A DNA stretch of 64,000 nucleotides from Glutamicibacter ardleyensis (GTDB taxonomy: Bacteria > Actinomycetota > Actinomycetes > Actinomycetales > Micrococcaceae). Made by a program: the position numbers and the translations under genes. The notes under the pieces were generated by a model, which ran no database searches, was not told the origin of the DNA, and worked only from the letters and a program-made list of their open reading frames with translations. The stretch covers positions 205,680 to 269,679 of the forward strand of contig NZ_BMKX01000005.1 in the NCBI RefSeq assembly GCF_014644555.1. The letters run 5' to 3'. Positions 1 to 8,455 of this stretch are shown piece by piece. Position 1 is the stretch's first letter; the number at the start of each line of letters is the position of its first letter.

Positions 1-1281
1 AAAACTATCGAAGATGAGCTGGCGGCTCGGCTTAAAGAACTTGAATCGCAAAATAAGCTCGTCGAAGCCCAGCGGTTGCGCATGCGCACCACCTATGACC
101 TGGAAATGATGGAGCAGATGGGCTTCTGCAATGGCATCGAAAACTATTCACGGCATATTGATGGACGTGAATCGGGCAGTGCACCACACTGTTTGCTAGA
201 TTATTTCCCCGATGATTTTTTGATGGTCATCGATGAGTCTCATGTCACCGTGCCGCAGATTGGTGCGATGTATGAAGGTGATATGTCGCGTAAGCGAACC
301 TTGGTGGAGCACGGCTTCCGACTTCCTTCGGCTATGGATAACCGACCTTTGAAGTGGGACGAGTTCTTGGAACGCATCGGGCAGACCGTGTATCTTTCGG
401 CGACCCCGGGCAAATATGAGCTGGGCAAGGCCGATGGTTTTGTGGAACAGATTATTCGCCCAACAGGCCTGATCGACCCTGAAATCATCGTGAAGCCAAC
501 CAAGGGTCAAATTGATGACCTGCTCGATGAGATCCGCATGCGCGTGGATCTCAATGAGCGCGTGTTGGTGACCACACTGACCAAACGGATGGCCGAGGAC
601 CTGACTGACTACCTCACCGAACATCAGGTTCGTGTGCAATACCTGCACTCAGACGTTGATACGATCCGCCGTGTGGAGTTGCTGCGTGAATTGCGCATGG
701 GCTCCTACGACGTGTTGGTGGGAATTAACCTGCTGCGTGAGGGGCTGGATCTACCTGAGGTGTCCTTGGTCGCGATTCTGGATGCCGACAAGCAGGGGTT
801 CTTGCGTTCGGCGACCTCGCTGATTCAGACCATCGGCCGTGCTGCGCGTAACGTGTCCGGCCAGGTGATCATGTATGCGGACAAGATCACCGATGCGATG
901 GACAAGGCCATTGACGAGACCAATCGTCGACGCGAGATCCAGCGGGCACATAATACGAAGCACGGCATCGATCCGACTCCGTTGCGCAAGAAGATTGCCG
1001 ATATCACCGATCAGCTGGCCCGTGAGGATGCAGACACTCAGGAGTTGCTGAACAACAACCGGCTGGCCAAGGACGCGAAGCGCACGAAGTCCTCGAAGAT
1101 TCGTCAGGATGGTTTGGCGGCCGCCCCGGCGGAGGACCTGTTGGGTCAGATCGAAGAGATGACCGCTCAGATGCATGCCGCCGCGGCGGAACTGCAGTTC
1201 GAACTGGCGGCACGTATTCGCGACGAGGTGGGCGAGCTAAAGAAGGAATTGCGTCAAATGAAAGACGCTGGCCACGCGTAA
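1..1281 (+). CDS. uvrB: Excinuclease ABC subunit UvrB (3' part, truncated by window edge)
   Basis: UvrB is the damage-verification helicase of nucleotide excision repair, acting with UvrA and UvrC on DNA. The reading frame is open from base 1, so the gene begins outside the window; 426 C-terminal residues of a roughly 690-residue protein are present. Visible landmarks in order are the family segment [10 protein letters not shown], the helicase motif [28 protein letters not shown], motif VI ([10 protein letters not shown]), and a C-terminal UVR domain ([20 protein letters not shown]) that contacts UvrC. uvrA and uvrC lie 19-23 kb downstream on the same strand. No defect is visible. Confidence 0.97.
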   Translation, partial: KTIEDELAARLKELESQNKLVEAQRLRMRTTYDLEMMEQMGFCNGIENYSRHIDGRESGSAPHCLLDYFPDDFLMVIDESHVTVPQIGAMYEGDMSRKRTLVEHGFRLPSAMDNRPLKWDEFLERIGQTVYLSATPGKYELGKADGFVEQIIRPTGLIDPEIIVKPTKGQIDDLLDEIRMRVDLNERVLVTTLTKRMAEDLTDYLTEHQVRVQYLHSDVDTIRRVELLRELRMGSYDVLVGINLLREGLDLPEVSLVAILDADKQGFLRSATSLIQTIGRAARNVSGQVIMYADKITDAMDKAIDETNRRREIQRAHNTKHGIDPTPLRKKIADITDQLAREDADTQELLNNNRLAKDAKRTKSSKIRQDGLAAAPAEDLLGQIEEMTAQMHAAAAELQFELAARIRDEVGELKKELRQMKDAGHA

Positions 1282-1420
1282 CACGATGTTAACCTTAGCT
1301 AGTTAAAGCGTGTTTGATAAGTGATTATACCGTTTTGTCAGGTTAACAGAGAGGAGCTGGAAGTGCGTGATGGCACGTATCACGCGTCATGGATAAGGCT
1401 TGTGCGCTAGACTTAACTCT

Positions 1421-1535
1421 CGTACGTAGGGGAGTATCCCAAATGCTGTGAACGTCAACACGCGAACCATCGAAGCTTCGCCGGGCGCAGCAGCCGAACA
1501 AGAACTAGTTCTTGACGGCGGAGAGACTTGCGAAT
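1421..1535 (+). ncRNA. yybP-ykoY (Mn2+) riboswitch upstream of terC
   Basis: The leader of the TerC gene carries the conserved landmarks of the yybP-ykoY RNA in the right order: GGGGAGTA near 1429, CGTCAACACG near 1452, CCGGGCG near 1480, and the closing GACGGCGGAGAGACTT at 1514-1529. This RNA class binds Mn2+ and commonly controls TerC-family and P-type ATPase manganese exporters, so the downstream gene fits. A possible -10 box (TAGACT, 1408-1413) would start the transcript just before the first conserved segment. The call is from motif order only; no covariance model was run. Confidence 0.78.
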
Positions 1536-1571
1536 CTTTGTCCTAACCTTACGACGAAAGGCTACTCTTCT

Positions 1572-2630
1572 ATGGGTGCTTCAGGGTTAACACTCCAGTT
1601 TGAAATCATTGCCTTGGTGGCGCTCTGCGTTGTCTTGCTGCTTGATTTGCTCTATGTGGTCAAGCGACCGCACGAACCATCGATGAAGGAAGCCGGAATT
1701 TTTGTTGGCTTCTACATCGCACTGGCAATAATTTTCGGTGGCATTGTCTGGTGGCAGGCAGGCTCCCAGCTAGGCCAGGAGTTCTACGCCGGCTGGATTA
1801 CCGAATACTCGTTGTCGATTGACAACCTCTTTGTCTTCATCATCATCATGACCCGCTTTGCCGTGCCGCGTAAGTACCAGCAAGAGGTGCTGATGTTCGG
1901 CATCATCATCGCTCTGGTGCTGCGCGCAATCTTCATCATCGCCGGCGCTGCGATGATCGAACACTTCTCCTGGGTCTTCTACATCTTCGGCGCGTTCCTG
2001 CTGTGGACCGCGTGGCACCAGCTGAAGGACGCTGACGATGAGGACGAAGAAAGCGATAGCGGTCTGGTCAAGAAGCTGACCAGCAAGATGCCATTCGCCA
2101 AGGAATACGACGGCAATAAGCTGCGTACCGTCGTGGACGGCAAGAAGCTGTTCACCCCTATGGTGATGGTCTTCATTACCATCGGCATGACCGACCTGCT
2201 GTTCGCAGTGGACTCGATTCCAGCGATCTTCGGTCTGACCAACTCGGCGTTTATCGTCTTCACCGCGAACATCTTCGCGCTGATGGGTCTGCGTCAGTTG
2301 TACTTCCTGCTCGGTGGGTTGATGAACCGTCTGGTCTTCCTGAAGCACGCACTGAGCTTCATCTTGGCGTTCATCGGCGTCAAGTTGGTGCTCCACGCAC
2401 TGCACACCAACGAACTGCCATTCATCAATGGTGGTGAAGGCTTCGCTTGGGCTCCAGAAATTCCAACCAGCATCTCGCTGATTGTTATTCTGGCGACCAT
2501 CGTGATCGCTACGGTCTTGTCGCTGTGGACCCCGCTGGGTCGTAACGCGGCAGCCAAGGTCGAGGCAGCAGAGGCCGAGAAGGCAGCTGCTAAGGCTTCA
2601 ATCGAAGGTGAGCAGGAGTCGGGCAAGTAA
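1572..2630 (+). CDS. TerC family integral membrane protein, probable Mn2+ exporter
   Basis: TerC proteins are multi-pass membrane transporters; several export Mn2+ and protect against metal overload or mismetallation. The protein (352 residues) has about eight hydrophobic segments, the family's acidic membrane motifs (SLSIDNLFVF near residue 75 and FAVDSIPAIFG near 205), a charged cytoplasmic loop rich in D/E in the middle, and an Ala/Glu-rich C-terminal tail. I choose ATG 1572 because GAAAGG lies 10 bases upstream; an upstream in-frame start at 1512 would place the riboswitch 3' end inside the coding region. Expression is probably induced by Mn2+ through the leader RNA. Confidence 0.9.
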   Translation: MGASGLTLQFEIIALVALCVVLLLDLLYVVKRPHEPSMKEAGIFVGFYIALAIIFGGIVWWQAGSQLGQEFYAGWITEYSLSIDNLFVFIIIMTRFAVPRKYQQEVLMFGIIIALVLRAIFIIAGAAMIEHFSWVFYIFGAFLLWTAWHQLKDADDEDEESDSGLVKKLTSKMPFAKEYDGNKLRTVVDGKKLFTPMVMVFITIGMTDLLFAVDSIPAIFGLTNSAFIVFTANIFALMGLRQLYFLLGGLMNRLVFLKHALSFILAFIGVKLVLHALHTNELPFINGGEGFAWAPEIPTSISLIVILATIVIATVLSLWTPLGRNAAAKVEAAEAEKAAAKASIEGEQESGK

Positions 2631-2644
2631 CGACAACAAGCTAT

Positions 2645-2696
2645 AAAGAATACCCACCGTAGCTGCTTCTCCAAGCAGCTACGGTGGGTATTCTTT
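2645..2696. terminator. Perfect 24-bp hairpin, probable bidirectional terminator
   Basis: Two perfectly complementary 24-base arms (2645-2668 and 2673-2696) flank a 4-base loop (CTCC). The arms begin AAAGAA and end TTCTTT, so each strand carries an A/T-rich edge. It lies between terC and the convergent gene ending at 2767. Confidence 0.85.
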
Positions 2697-2710
2697 AGTG
2701 TTAAATGAAT

Positions 2711-2750
2711 CTGGAGCGTGACTCACCGATGCGGCTGAGTCACGCTCCAG
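2711..2750 (-). terminator. Hairpin terminator of the acidic orphan gene
   Basis: Perfect 15-base arms at 2711-2725 and 2736-2750 enclose a 10-base loop, 17 bases beyond the stop of the minus-strand gene. It is a second hairpin next to the one at 2645-2696. No U tract is evident on the minus strand. Confidence 0.6.
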
Positions 2751-2766
2751 ACTGCTGTAAGCGGTG

Positions 2767-3438
2767 TTAGTTCGTCGGGGTGAGGATGATGCGCAGTGGT
2801 GCGAGCAGTGCCTCTTCCTCGGCTGGGAGTCCGAAGGTCTCGGCCAGCATCACGATGAACGCTGAACCCATGGTCGGGTGCAACATGTGGTGGTTGGTGT
2901 AGACCAACGGGATTTCGTCTTCGTCCTCGTCGGGGTCCACCTCGTAGGCTTCGGTGTCGATTGGACGTGCCAGCACCAAGTGGTCGCCGTTTTCTACGAA
3001 CAGTAGTTCATAGCGGTAACCATCTTCGTAGAGCAGAATGCTGTTTGGCTTATCTGAGGGACCGAAGTACTCAGGGTTTTCGGCAACGAATGGCAGTTCG
3101 GAAACTTCTTGCCAATTTACCGCCAGGTTCACGAAGTCGGTGAGCCGCTCGGCGAAGTCCTCGGCGGTGAGTGGGTACTCAGGGTCGAAGGTGTATACCG
3201 GTTCAAAATCGGCGTCCGAATCGTCTAACGCTGGGGTGGTGACAAAGAATGCCTCGCCATGGAGCACGAGTGCGAAGTCGATGTCAGAATCTACAAACTT
3301 GTAGACCAATCCATCTTCATCGGCGCGGTCTAAAGCAATGTTGTATGGCACGTGGGCGGCTGCGATGATGCCGTCCAACTCTTCGACCTTCGAGACCAGA
3401 TCGGCTGGAACATCGACACCATTAATACTGTTTCCCAT
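2767..3438 (-). CDS. Acidic hypothetical protein
   Basis: I do not recognise a family. The predicted protein has 223 residues, is strongly acidic (a run PDEDEDEIP near residue 180 and many D/E throughout), has no signal peptide or membrane segment, and looks like a soluble cytosolic protein of mixed alpha/beta character. I choose ATG 3438 (protein starting MGNSINGVDV) because AAAGGA sits 5-6 bases upstream; a start at 3468 would add ten residues without a better ribosome-binding site. It is monocistronic, followed by its own hairpin. Codon use looks like that of its neighbours, so it is probably a real expressed gene of unknown role. Confidence 0.75.
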   Translation of the reverse strand: MGNSINGVDVPADLVSKVEELDGIIAAAHVPYNIALDRADEDGLVYKFVDSDIDFALVLHGEAFFVTTPALDDSDADFEPVYTFDPEYPLTAEDFAERLTDFVNLAVNWQEVSELPFVAENPEYFGPSDKPNSILLYEDGYRYELLFVENGDHLVLARPIDTEAYEVDPDEDEDEIPLVYTNHHMLHPTMGSAFIVMLAETFGLPAEEEALLAPLRIILTPTN

Positions 3439-3489
3439 AGTGTTCCTTTCGACCTTTATGACGGGCAAGATGCCCTTATGCGAAACCTA

Positions 3490-3529
3490 GCACGGCGGTA
3501 GTGGCAACGTGTAACAAGCCACTCCGTGC
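3490..3529 (-). terminator. Possible terminator after the aminopeptidase gene
   Basis: GCACGG and AGTGGC pair with GCCACT and CCGTGC, with a four-base bulge and a 12-base loop. It lies about 90 bases downstream of the minus-strand gene ending at 3621. It is imperfect and has no clear U tract. Confidence 0.35.
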
Positions 3530-3620
3530 GCTTGGTCTGACGCGAAACAAGAACCGAGAAGTTGCCCCTCGCTCTTGCTTGTGTGCCAGTCTAACCATGT
3601 GCTGGCACCTGCGATAGCCA

Positions 3621-4907
3621 CTAGCCTGCGTTGGCGGCCGCCTCGGGATCTTCACCGTTGGTCATTGCTAGTAGGCGGCGGAAGATTGCAGGTCCTTCGT
3701 CGCCGATTCCATCGTGGTGGAATTCCTCGGTGACCCAGGCCTGCAGCCCGTTGACTTGGGAAGCGGTGCGCAAGGAAAGTTCGCGGTCCACATAAACATC
3801 GTCGTGATAAACCGCAGCCGCCACCGGAACCGTATTCTGCGAAAGGACATCCAGATCGTAGAGTGGCCCGAAATGTTCGTGCTCAGCTAAAATTCTTGCC
3901 ACCTCTTCGAAGGGCCGGAGTACCGGATCGTCGGTGAAATGCCAGCGATAGATCATCTCTCCGGTCAAAAGTGGGGTGTCCGAATGTTCTGTGAAATCCG
4001 GGAATTCTTCCATGACGGACTCGGCGGCCCAATTGGTAGCCGCGCCTTGCGCATAAATGGTTTCATGCATCAGCGCGTAGAGCGGGTTCGTAGCGAAAGA
4101 GGCCTGAGCGTAGAGGGTTGCCAAGAAGGTGTCGGAAAGTCGTTCTCCACCTGGAGTCGATACGAAGGCTTCTTCAAAGACATGGTGCAACAGGTGTACT
4201 CGAGTATTGCCACCTAAGAACATTCCCAGCATCTGCACCAAAGGCACGGTGACTTTGCGACCGTCGGGCAACAACTCGTCGTCGTTGTGCCTCAGGTGCT
4301 CATAAATTTTGTGCAACGTATCAAAATCCTGCGGGTACCAGGAGAAGTACTCACGGTTACGTTCGGCCATGCGCTGATAGGTGGCGCGGTAGACAGTCTG
4401 CGCATCACCGTCCAATGAAGCCAGGCCCCCGGTGACTAAACACCGCTCCAACGAGTGAGGGAACATGGAGAGATACGTCAGCGTGCAGAAGCCACCATAG
4501 CTCTGACCCAAGGTGCTCCACTTGTTGATAGCTAAGTGTTCGCGCAGTGCCTCTGCATCACGAACGATTGAGTCCGCGCGGAAGTGTGACAAGTAGCGGG
4601 CCTGAGCTGCTGCGTCGCCGCGAAGCCCCAAAGACTGGCGGTTAGCAGGGGTGGAGAGGCCAGTGCCACGCTGATCTAGTAGCAGTACGCGGAAGTTTTT
4701 GGCAGCTTCGGCTAGCCAGCCCGACAAGGAGCCGGGGCGCGGTGATTTACCGCCGGGGCCGCCTTGCAAGAATAGCAACCAAGGCTTTGACTCATCGGTG
4801 CTAATTTCGCGGGCGAAGACGGTGATTTTTTCACCGTTTGGGTCATGATGATCTAGGGGAACTTCAATACGGTGTTCGGTGACATCCATGCCGCGGTAGT
4901 GAATCAT
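3621..4907 (-). CDS. Alpha/beta hydrolase, prolyl aminopeptidase-like (peptidase S33)
   Basis: Members of this family release N-terminal proline from peptides in the cytosol. The 428-residue protein shows the S33 signature: the oxyanion motif LQGGPGG (residues 47-53), DQRGTG (78-83) and the nucleophile elbow GQSYGG with Ser136. A late Asp in the VYHDDVYVD region and a His in EEFHHDG near the C-terminus are the likely remaining triad members. The length matches the larger bacterial proline iminopeptidases. Its ATG overlaps the stop of the upstream acetyltransferase in an ATGA quartet (4904-4907), so the two are translationally coupled. The exact substrate is inferred from the family only. Confidence 0.88.
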   Translation of the reverse strand: MIHYRGMDVTEHRIEVPLDHHDPNGEKITVFAREISTDESKPWLLFLQGGPGGKSPRPGSLSGWLAEAAKNFRVLLLDQRGTGLSTPANRQSLGLRGDAAAQARYLSHFRADSIVRDAEALREHLAINKWSTLGQSYGGFCTLTYLSMFPHSLERCLVTGGLASLDGDAQTVYRATYQRMAERNREYFSWYPQDFDTLHKIYEHLRHNDDELLPDGRKVTVPLVQMLGMFLGGNTRVHLLHHVFEEAFVSTPGGERLSDTFLATLYAQASFATNPLYALMHETIYAQGAATNWAAESVMEEFPDFTEHSDTPLLTGEMIYRWHFTDDPVLRPFEEVARILAEHEHFGPLYDLDVLSQNTVPVAAAVYHDDVYVDRELSLRTASQVNGLQAWVTEEFHHDGIGDEGPAIFRRLLAMTNGEDPEAAANAG

Positions 4908-5380
4908 CGAGCCATCTCCTGTAGTGCGTCGCCGTCCAGCCGGCGGGTGCTCCAGCCGTCCATGGTGGACGAACCGATCGAATCATAGAATCCAATGGCT
5001 GGAGCGTTCCAGTCAAGAACGGCCCATTCCATTCGGCGGTAGCCGCGATCTATGCAAATTTGTGCGAGTGTCTTCAACAGTGCGGTTCCGGTTCCTTCAC
5101 CACGTTCACTGTCACGAACGTAGAGGTCTTCCAAATGAATACCGTGACGCCCTTCCCACGTGGAGTACGTCAGAAACCACATCGCGATACCGACCAGCTG
5201 GCCTGACTCATCCTCGGCGACGTGCGTGAATACCTTCGGGTCTGCGCCGAAAAGGTGCTTTTCCAGCTCGTCGACGGTGTTTTTGACCGCGTCTGGTTCC
5301 TTCTCGTAGACCGCTAGTTCGTGGATTAATTCCAGGATCTGGGGGCAGTCTGTAAGGCGCGCTTCTCTGATTGTGCTCAT
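4904..5380 (-). CDS. GNAT N-acetyltransferase, diamine/spermidine acetyltransferase-like
   Basis: This 158-residue GNAT enzyme should transfer acetyl from acetyl-CoA to an amine. It resembles the SSAT-like subgroup: HELAVYEKEPDAV near residue 20, LEDLYVRDSERGEGTG (the acetyl-CoA-binding motif A, around 85-100), and WAVLDWNAPAIGFYDSIGS near 125. The mRNA may be leaderless: TAAGCT lies 7 bases before the ATG and there is no ribosome-binding site. It forms a two-gene unit with the prolyl aminopeptidase, whose start overlaps its stop. Substrate is not provable from sequence. Confidence 0.85.
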   Translation of the reverse strand: MSTIREARLTDCPQILELIHELAVYEKEPDAVKNTVDELEKHLFGADPKVFTHVAEDESGQLVGIAMWFLTYSTWEGRHGIHLEDLYVRDSERGEGTGTALLKTLAQICIDRGYRRMEWAVLDWNAPAIGFYDSIGSSTMDGWSTRRLDGDALQEMAR

Positions 5381-5442
5381 GTGTTTAAGCTTACCGCCGT
5401 CATGTAGCTATATCGTCGGTGACCAGTCCTAAGGTTGAATTC

Positions 5443-6195
5443 ATGATGGGTGGACACCACGCCATGAGCGGCGCGGCCGCCTGGCTTGCAATAACAACTC
5501 CGGTAACGGTTGGTTCGATGAATCTTGGATTCGGCGTACTCCATATGGAGCGGTGGGAAACCTTGGCCGGCGCGATCGTTTGCGCCGGGGCAGCGTTGCT
5601 TCCCGACGCGGACCATCACAAGGCGACGATTGCGCGTTCCTTGCCACCGATTTCAAATATGGTGACTCGGATGATCGGTAAGGTTGCTGGCGGACACCGT
5701 AACGGTACCCACTCAATCTTGGGGATCTTGTTCTTTATATTTATTGCCTGGTTGGCTGATTCTTGGTCAACGGAAGTGGACCAACTGGGGGTGGTCTATC
5801 CCGGGGCGGCGCTCTTCGCGATCTTGCTGATTTCCTTCGCGGTAAAGAGCGTGAAGTTCATGCCTCCGCTTTTGTGTTGGGTGATTGCGTTGGCTGCTGG
5901 CGCGTTTGTTGGAATGAACGCACCGGATGAGAGAGCTTGGTTTCCGCTGGCGGTCACCGTTGGGGTGATCGTTCACATCGTGGGGGATATGCTCACCATT
6001 GGCGGTTGCAACCTGTTGTGGCCGATCAAGATTGGCGCGCCTCGCTGGTTCCGCAAGCTACCGGTGATCGGTGACTGCTGGAAAGCGAACGGACGCGTAG
6101 CACTTCCGATCCTTGCCGAAACCGGATCGAAAGCGGAATGGATCCTTGCCAGCCTCCTGACTTCCTATGTCGCAGTTGCGATAATTCTGACCTAG
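5443..6195 (+). CDS. YdjM/YbcI-type membrane-bound metal-dependent hydrolase (DUF457)
   Basis: A 250-residue integral membrane protein of the family described as membrane-bound metal-dependent hydrolases, whose substrate is unknown. Likely metal ligands are the N-terminal HHAMSG, the motif LLPDADHH near residue 55, and HRNGTHS near 85; these are followed by several hydrophobic segments. ATG 5443 is preferred since AAGG lies 8 bases upstream; a GTG at 5419 is possible but lacks a site. Its stop codon overlaps the stop of the convergent reductase gene at 6192-6195, with no terminator between them. Confidence 0.82.
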   Translation: MMGGHHAMSGAAAWLAITTPVTVGSMNLGFGVLHMERWETLAGAIVCAGAALLPDADHHKATIARSLPPISNMVTRMIGKVAGGHRNGTHSILGILFFIFIAWLADSWSTEVDQLGVVYPGAALFAILLISFAVKSVKFMPPLLCWVIALAAGAFVGMNAPDERAWFPLAVTVGVIVHIVGDMLTIGGCNLLWPIKIGAPRWFRKLPVIGDCWKANGRVALPILAETGSKAEWILASLLTSYVAVAIILT

Positions 6196-6764
6196 CTTGA
6201 GCGTTCGTATTCGGTGATGCTGACTCCCGATTCGAAGTTTCGGGTACGGGTGTGGCTAAACGGAAACGGCTGGTAACTTGCCTGCCCGAACAGCGCAATG
6301 CCCGAGCCAAAAACCAACGGGTTGCGTTTGAGGACGAGCCGATCAATTTCAGGTAGCAGCTCGCCTGCTAGCGCTCCGCCGCCACAAAGGTAGATGTCCA
6401 AGCCGGATTCCTGTTTCAACTCGCGGATCCTGGCCAGTGGATCATGAGTAAGTTCGACATTCTCCGGCACGGTGCGCGCATTTCTGGATGCGACGATCTG
6501 ATGCAAATGCGCGTAGGGGTTATCTATTCCGCCACTGATTTCTGGGTTGTAGGTATTCCACCCCATGATGACGGTGTCAAAGATCGTGTGGGGAGCAGCG
6601 AGCCCCAAAGCTTGCTGCACGTGGGAAGGAACGGCATCGGTGTATTCTCCGAGCACCACGTGCATATGGTCACCTTCGACAGGGAAAGCTGAAGGATCGC
6701 CATTAGGCGCGGCGATGTATCCATCGAGGCTCACCGCTACATAGTAAACGAGCTTGCGTGGCAT
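6192..6764 (-). CDS. Dihydrofolate reductase family protein (RibD C-terminal-like)
   Basis: A 190-residue NADPH-type reductase fold related to the RibD C-terminal domain and to YyaP/YwjB proteins. It starts MPRKLVYYVAVSLDGYIA, the typical first strand, and carries the nucleotide-binding region DIYLCGGGALAGEL near residue 125. Such orphan DHFR-like proteins are rarely assigned a substrate. I choose ATG 6764, with GGAG 7 bases upstream; the longer upstream extension has no homology-like sequence. It ends tail-to-tail with the membrane hydrolase, sharing bases 6192-6195. Confidence 0.85.
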   Translation of the reverse strand: MPRKLVYYVAVSLDGYIAAPNGDPSAFPVEGDHMHVVLGEYTDAVPSHVQQALGLAAPHTIFDTVIMGWNTYNPEISGGIDNPYAHLHQIVASRNARTVPENVELTHDPLARIRELKQESGLDIYLCGGGALAGELLPEIDRLVLKRNPLVFGSGIALFGQASYQPFPFSHTRTRNFESGVSITEYERSS

Positions 6765-7745
6765 TTTTGGCTCCGCCCAATAGTGGATAAAATCCACGAC
6801 AAATCCTAGAGCAGGATTCTTAAGGTGTACAGAGAACGACAAAAAGGACATCGATTTCAACTTTGACTTCATACCGTCCCGTTAAAGTTTCCACCTACGG
6901 CCGAAACCAGTAACGGTTGCGCTGGGCTGTGGAAACACCCTTAGAAACGGCTCAGTCTCAAGAGGAATTACGCCAACGTTCAGTAGCAGTTTGGCTTGAC
7001 GGAGCCGCCACGCATCGAGGATCTATCGCGACCAAGATTAGAAATCTATATGCTGCCCGGGGCAGCGACTTTCGGTACTGTTCATCAGTCGATGTGCTGA
7101 TAGTCCATGGCAGGATTAATCTTGTGAACAACATCTTTCTGACGGGACAGCTGATTTGCCACGACGTCGATGAAATTGCAATTGTTGTGGAATTTTTGCC
7201 TAAGCATATTGAGCTGACACGTGCTGAGCTTGGATGCGTCTTCTTCGAGGTGAACCAAACTGACGACCCGATGGTATGGGATGTCGCGGAGTGTTTTCGC
7301 GACGCAGCATCCTTTGAGCTGCATCAAAGCCGAGTGCAATCCAGTGATTGGGGACGAGCCACGACAGGAATGAAACGACAATACTCAGTGTCAGGATTTT
7401 AGAAGCAGTGTCCTCGCTGCCTGGCCCTTGTTGGAGGCTTCAGAATCTTCAGTGACCGAAATGGCTACTGGTTTGAGGCGTGCACGGCCGGTGAATTTGT
7501 CGCTCACAACGGCGCAGCTTAAAACCTGGTCGGTTGGCTTCGCCCGGTCCTCGTTGGCCCCGGAGTGCGAACAGCTAGCCATGCGTTGCCGAACTATGGA
7601 GAATCGAAGCGGCTCCTCTTGGCCTCATCAGAGTGTTCAGGAGCAGGAGTGCCTGCACAATTACTCGGATGGATCAATGACACGGCTGGGTCTTAGGAAT
7701 GTCGCCGACCTGCTTTGCGTGACTGCCAACAGTTACGCTTTTAGA
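6765..7745. other. Gene-poor stretch, no supportable gene
   Basis: Nearly 1 kb without a convincing gene. A plus-strand frame at 6917-7402 (161 residues) has ordinary amino-acid composition but no ribosome-binding site and no recognisable motif. A minus-strand frame around 7390-7200 contains a short hydrophobic segment (SIVVSFLSWLVP) and may be debris of a degraded gene. The stretch ahead of the acetyltransferase (7428-7745) is open in its frame, but the acetyltransferase fold begins only at 7746. Confidence 0.4.
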
Positions 7746-8282
7746 ATGGTTCCTTTGATTCAGCCTGCCTTGGATGCTTCGGAATATCGGCTGCGTCCAT
7801 TTACATTGCAAGATGCTGGATTGGTTCGGCAAGCTTCGCTCGACCCACTGATTCCGCTCATCACTACTGTTCCCGCCAACGCTGCAGATGAAGAAATAGT
7901 CGATTACATCGGACGGCAACATCAGCGACTTGTTACTCATTCCGGATACTCTTTCGCCATCGCGGATGCAAAAACCGATCAAGCCGTGGGCCAAATCGGC
8001 CTGTGGCTGAAAAACATCGATCAGGGTCGGGGCAGCGTTGGCTACTGGGTTGGTGCGGCTCACCGGAATAAAGGGATAGTCTCTAGTGCCCTAGATGCCT
8101 TATCAACGTGGGCAATTGCCCGGCGGGACATTCACCGTCTCGAACTCTATGTGGAACCATGGAATGAAGGCTCTTGGCGAGCGGCGGAGCGGTGTGGATA
8201 CACGCGTGAAGGGCTGCTGCGTAGCTGGCAGGAAGTCGGCGGGCTGCGTAAAGACATGTACATGTACTCACGCCTCAAATAA
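7746..8282 (+). CDS. GNAT N-acetyltransferase, RimJ/RimL-like
   Basis: A 178-residue acetyltransferase of the RimJ/RimL type that acetylates alpha-amino groups of proteins or small amines. Recognisable parts are the opening strand YRLRPFTLQDAGLV, GSVGYWVGAAHRNKGIVSSAL (acetyl-CoA binding, around residue 100) and LELYVEPWNEGSWRAAERCGYTREG (around 140), the typical C-terminal half. ATG 7746 fits the start of the fold; the frame is open further upstream but that part does not resemble the family. No ribosome-binding site is evident. It sits alone in a gene-poor region, suggesting an accessory gene. Confidence 0.82.
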   Translation: MVPLIQPALDASEYRLRPFTLQDAGLVRQASLDPLIPLITTVPANAADEEIVDYIGRQHQRLVTHSGYSFAIADAKTDQAVGQIGLWLKNIDQGRGSVGYWVGAAHRNKGIVSSALDALSTWAIARRDIHRLELYVEPWNEGSWRAAERCGYTREGLLRSWQEVGGLRKDMYMYSRLK

Positions 8283-8455
8283 AGAGCATTCAAGCGGTGC
8301 CACTTGAAAAAGCTTGAGTTCGTGCCATGGCCTTGCTGTCTAAAAAGTTTCCCTCCGTTTCCACTGGCTGCTCAGAAGATCCTGTGAGCCATTACGCAGG
8401 ACCCTCAACAGAGGACAGTCTTCAGCGATTGATCTTGGCTGTAAAGTGAGGTGCT

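Noticed and set aside
6917..7402. 161-codon frame on the plus strand
   Set aside because: No ribosome-binding site, no motif, and poor codon pattern; kept only as a note in the gap entry.
7200..7440. Minus-strand frame with a hydrophobic segment that might be an old membrane-protein or transposase fragment
   Set aside because: Too short and too broken to name; several frames would be needed to join it.
8288..8312. TTCAAG...CTTGAA palindrome after the RimJ-like gene
   Set aside because: Short stem with an A run rather than a T run; not a convincing terminator.
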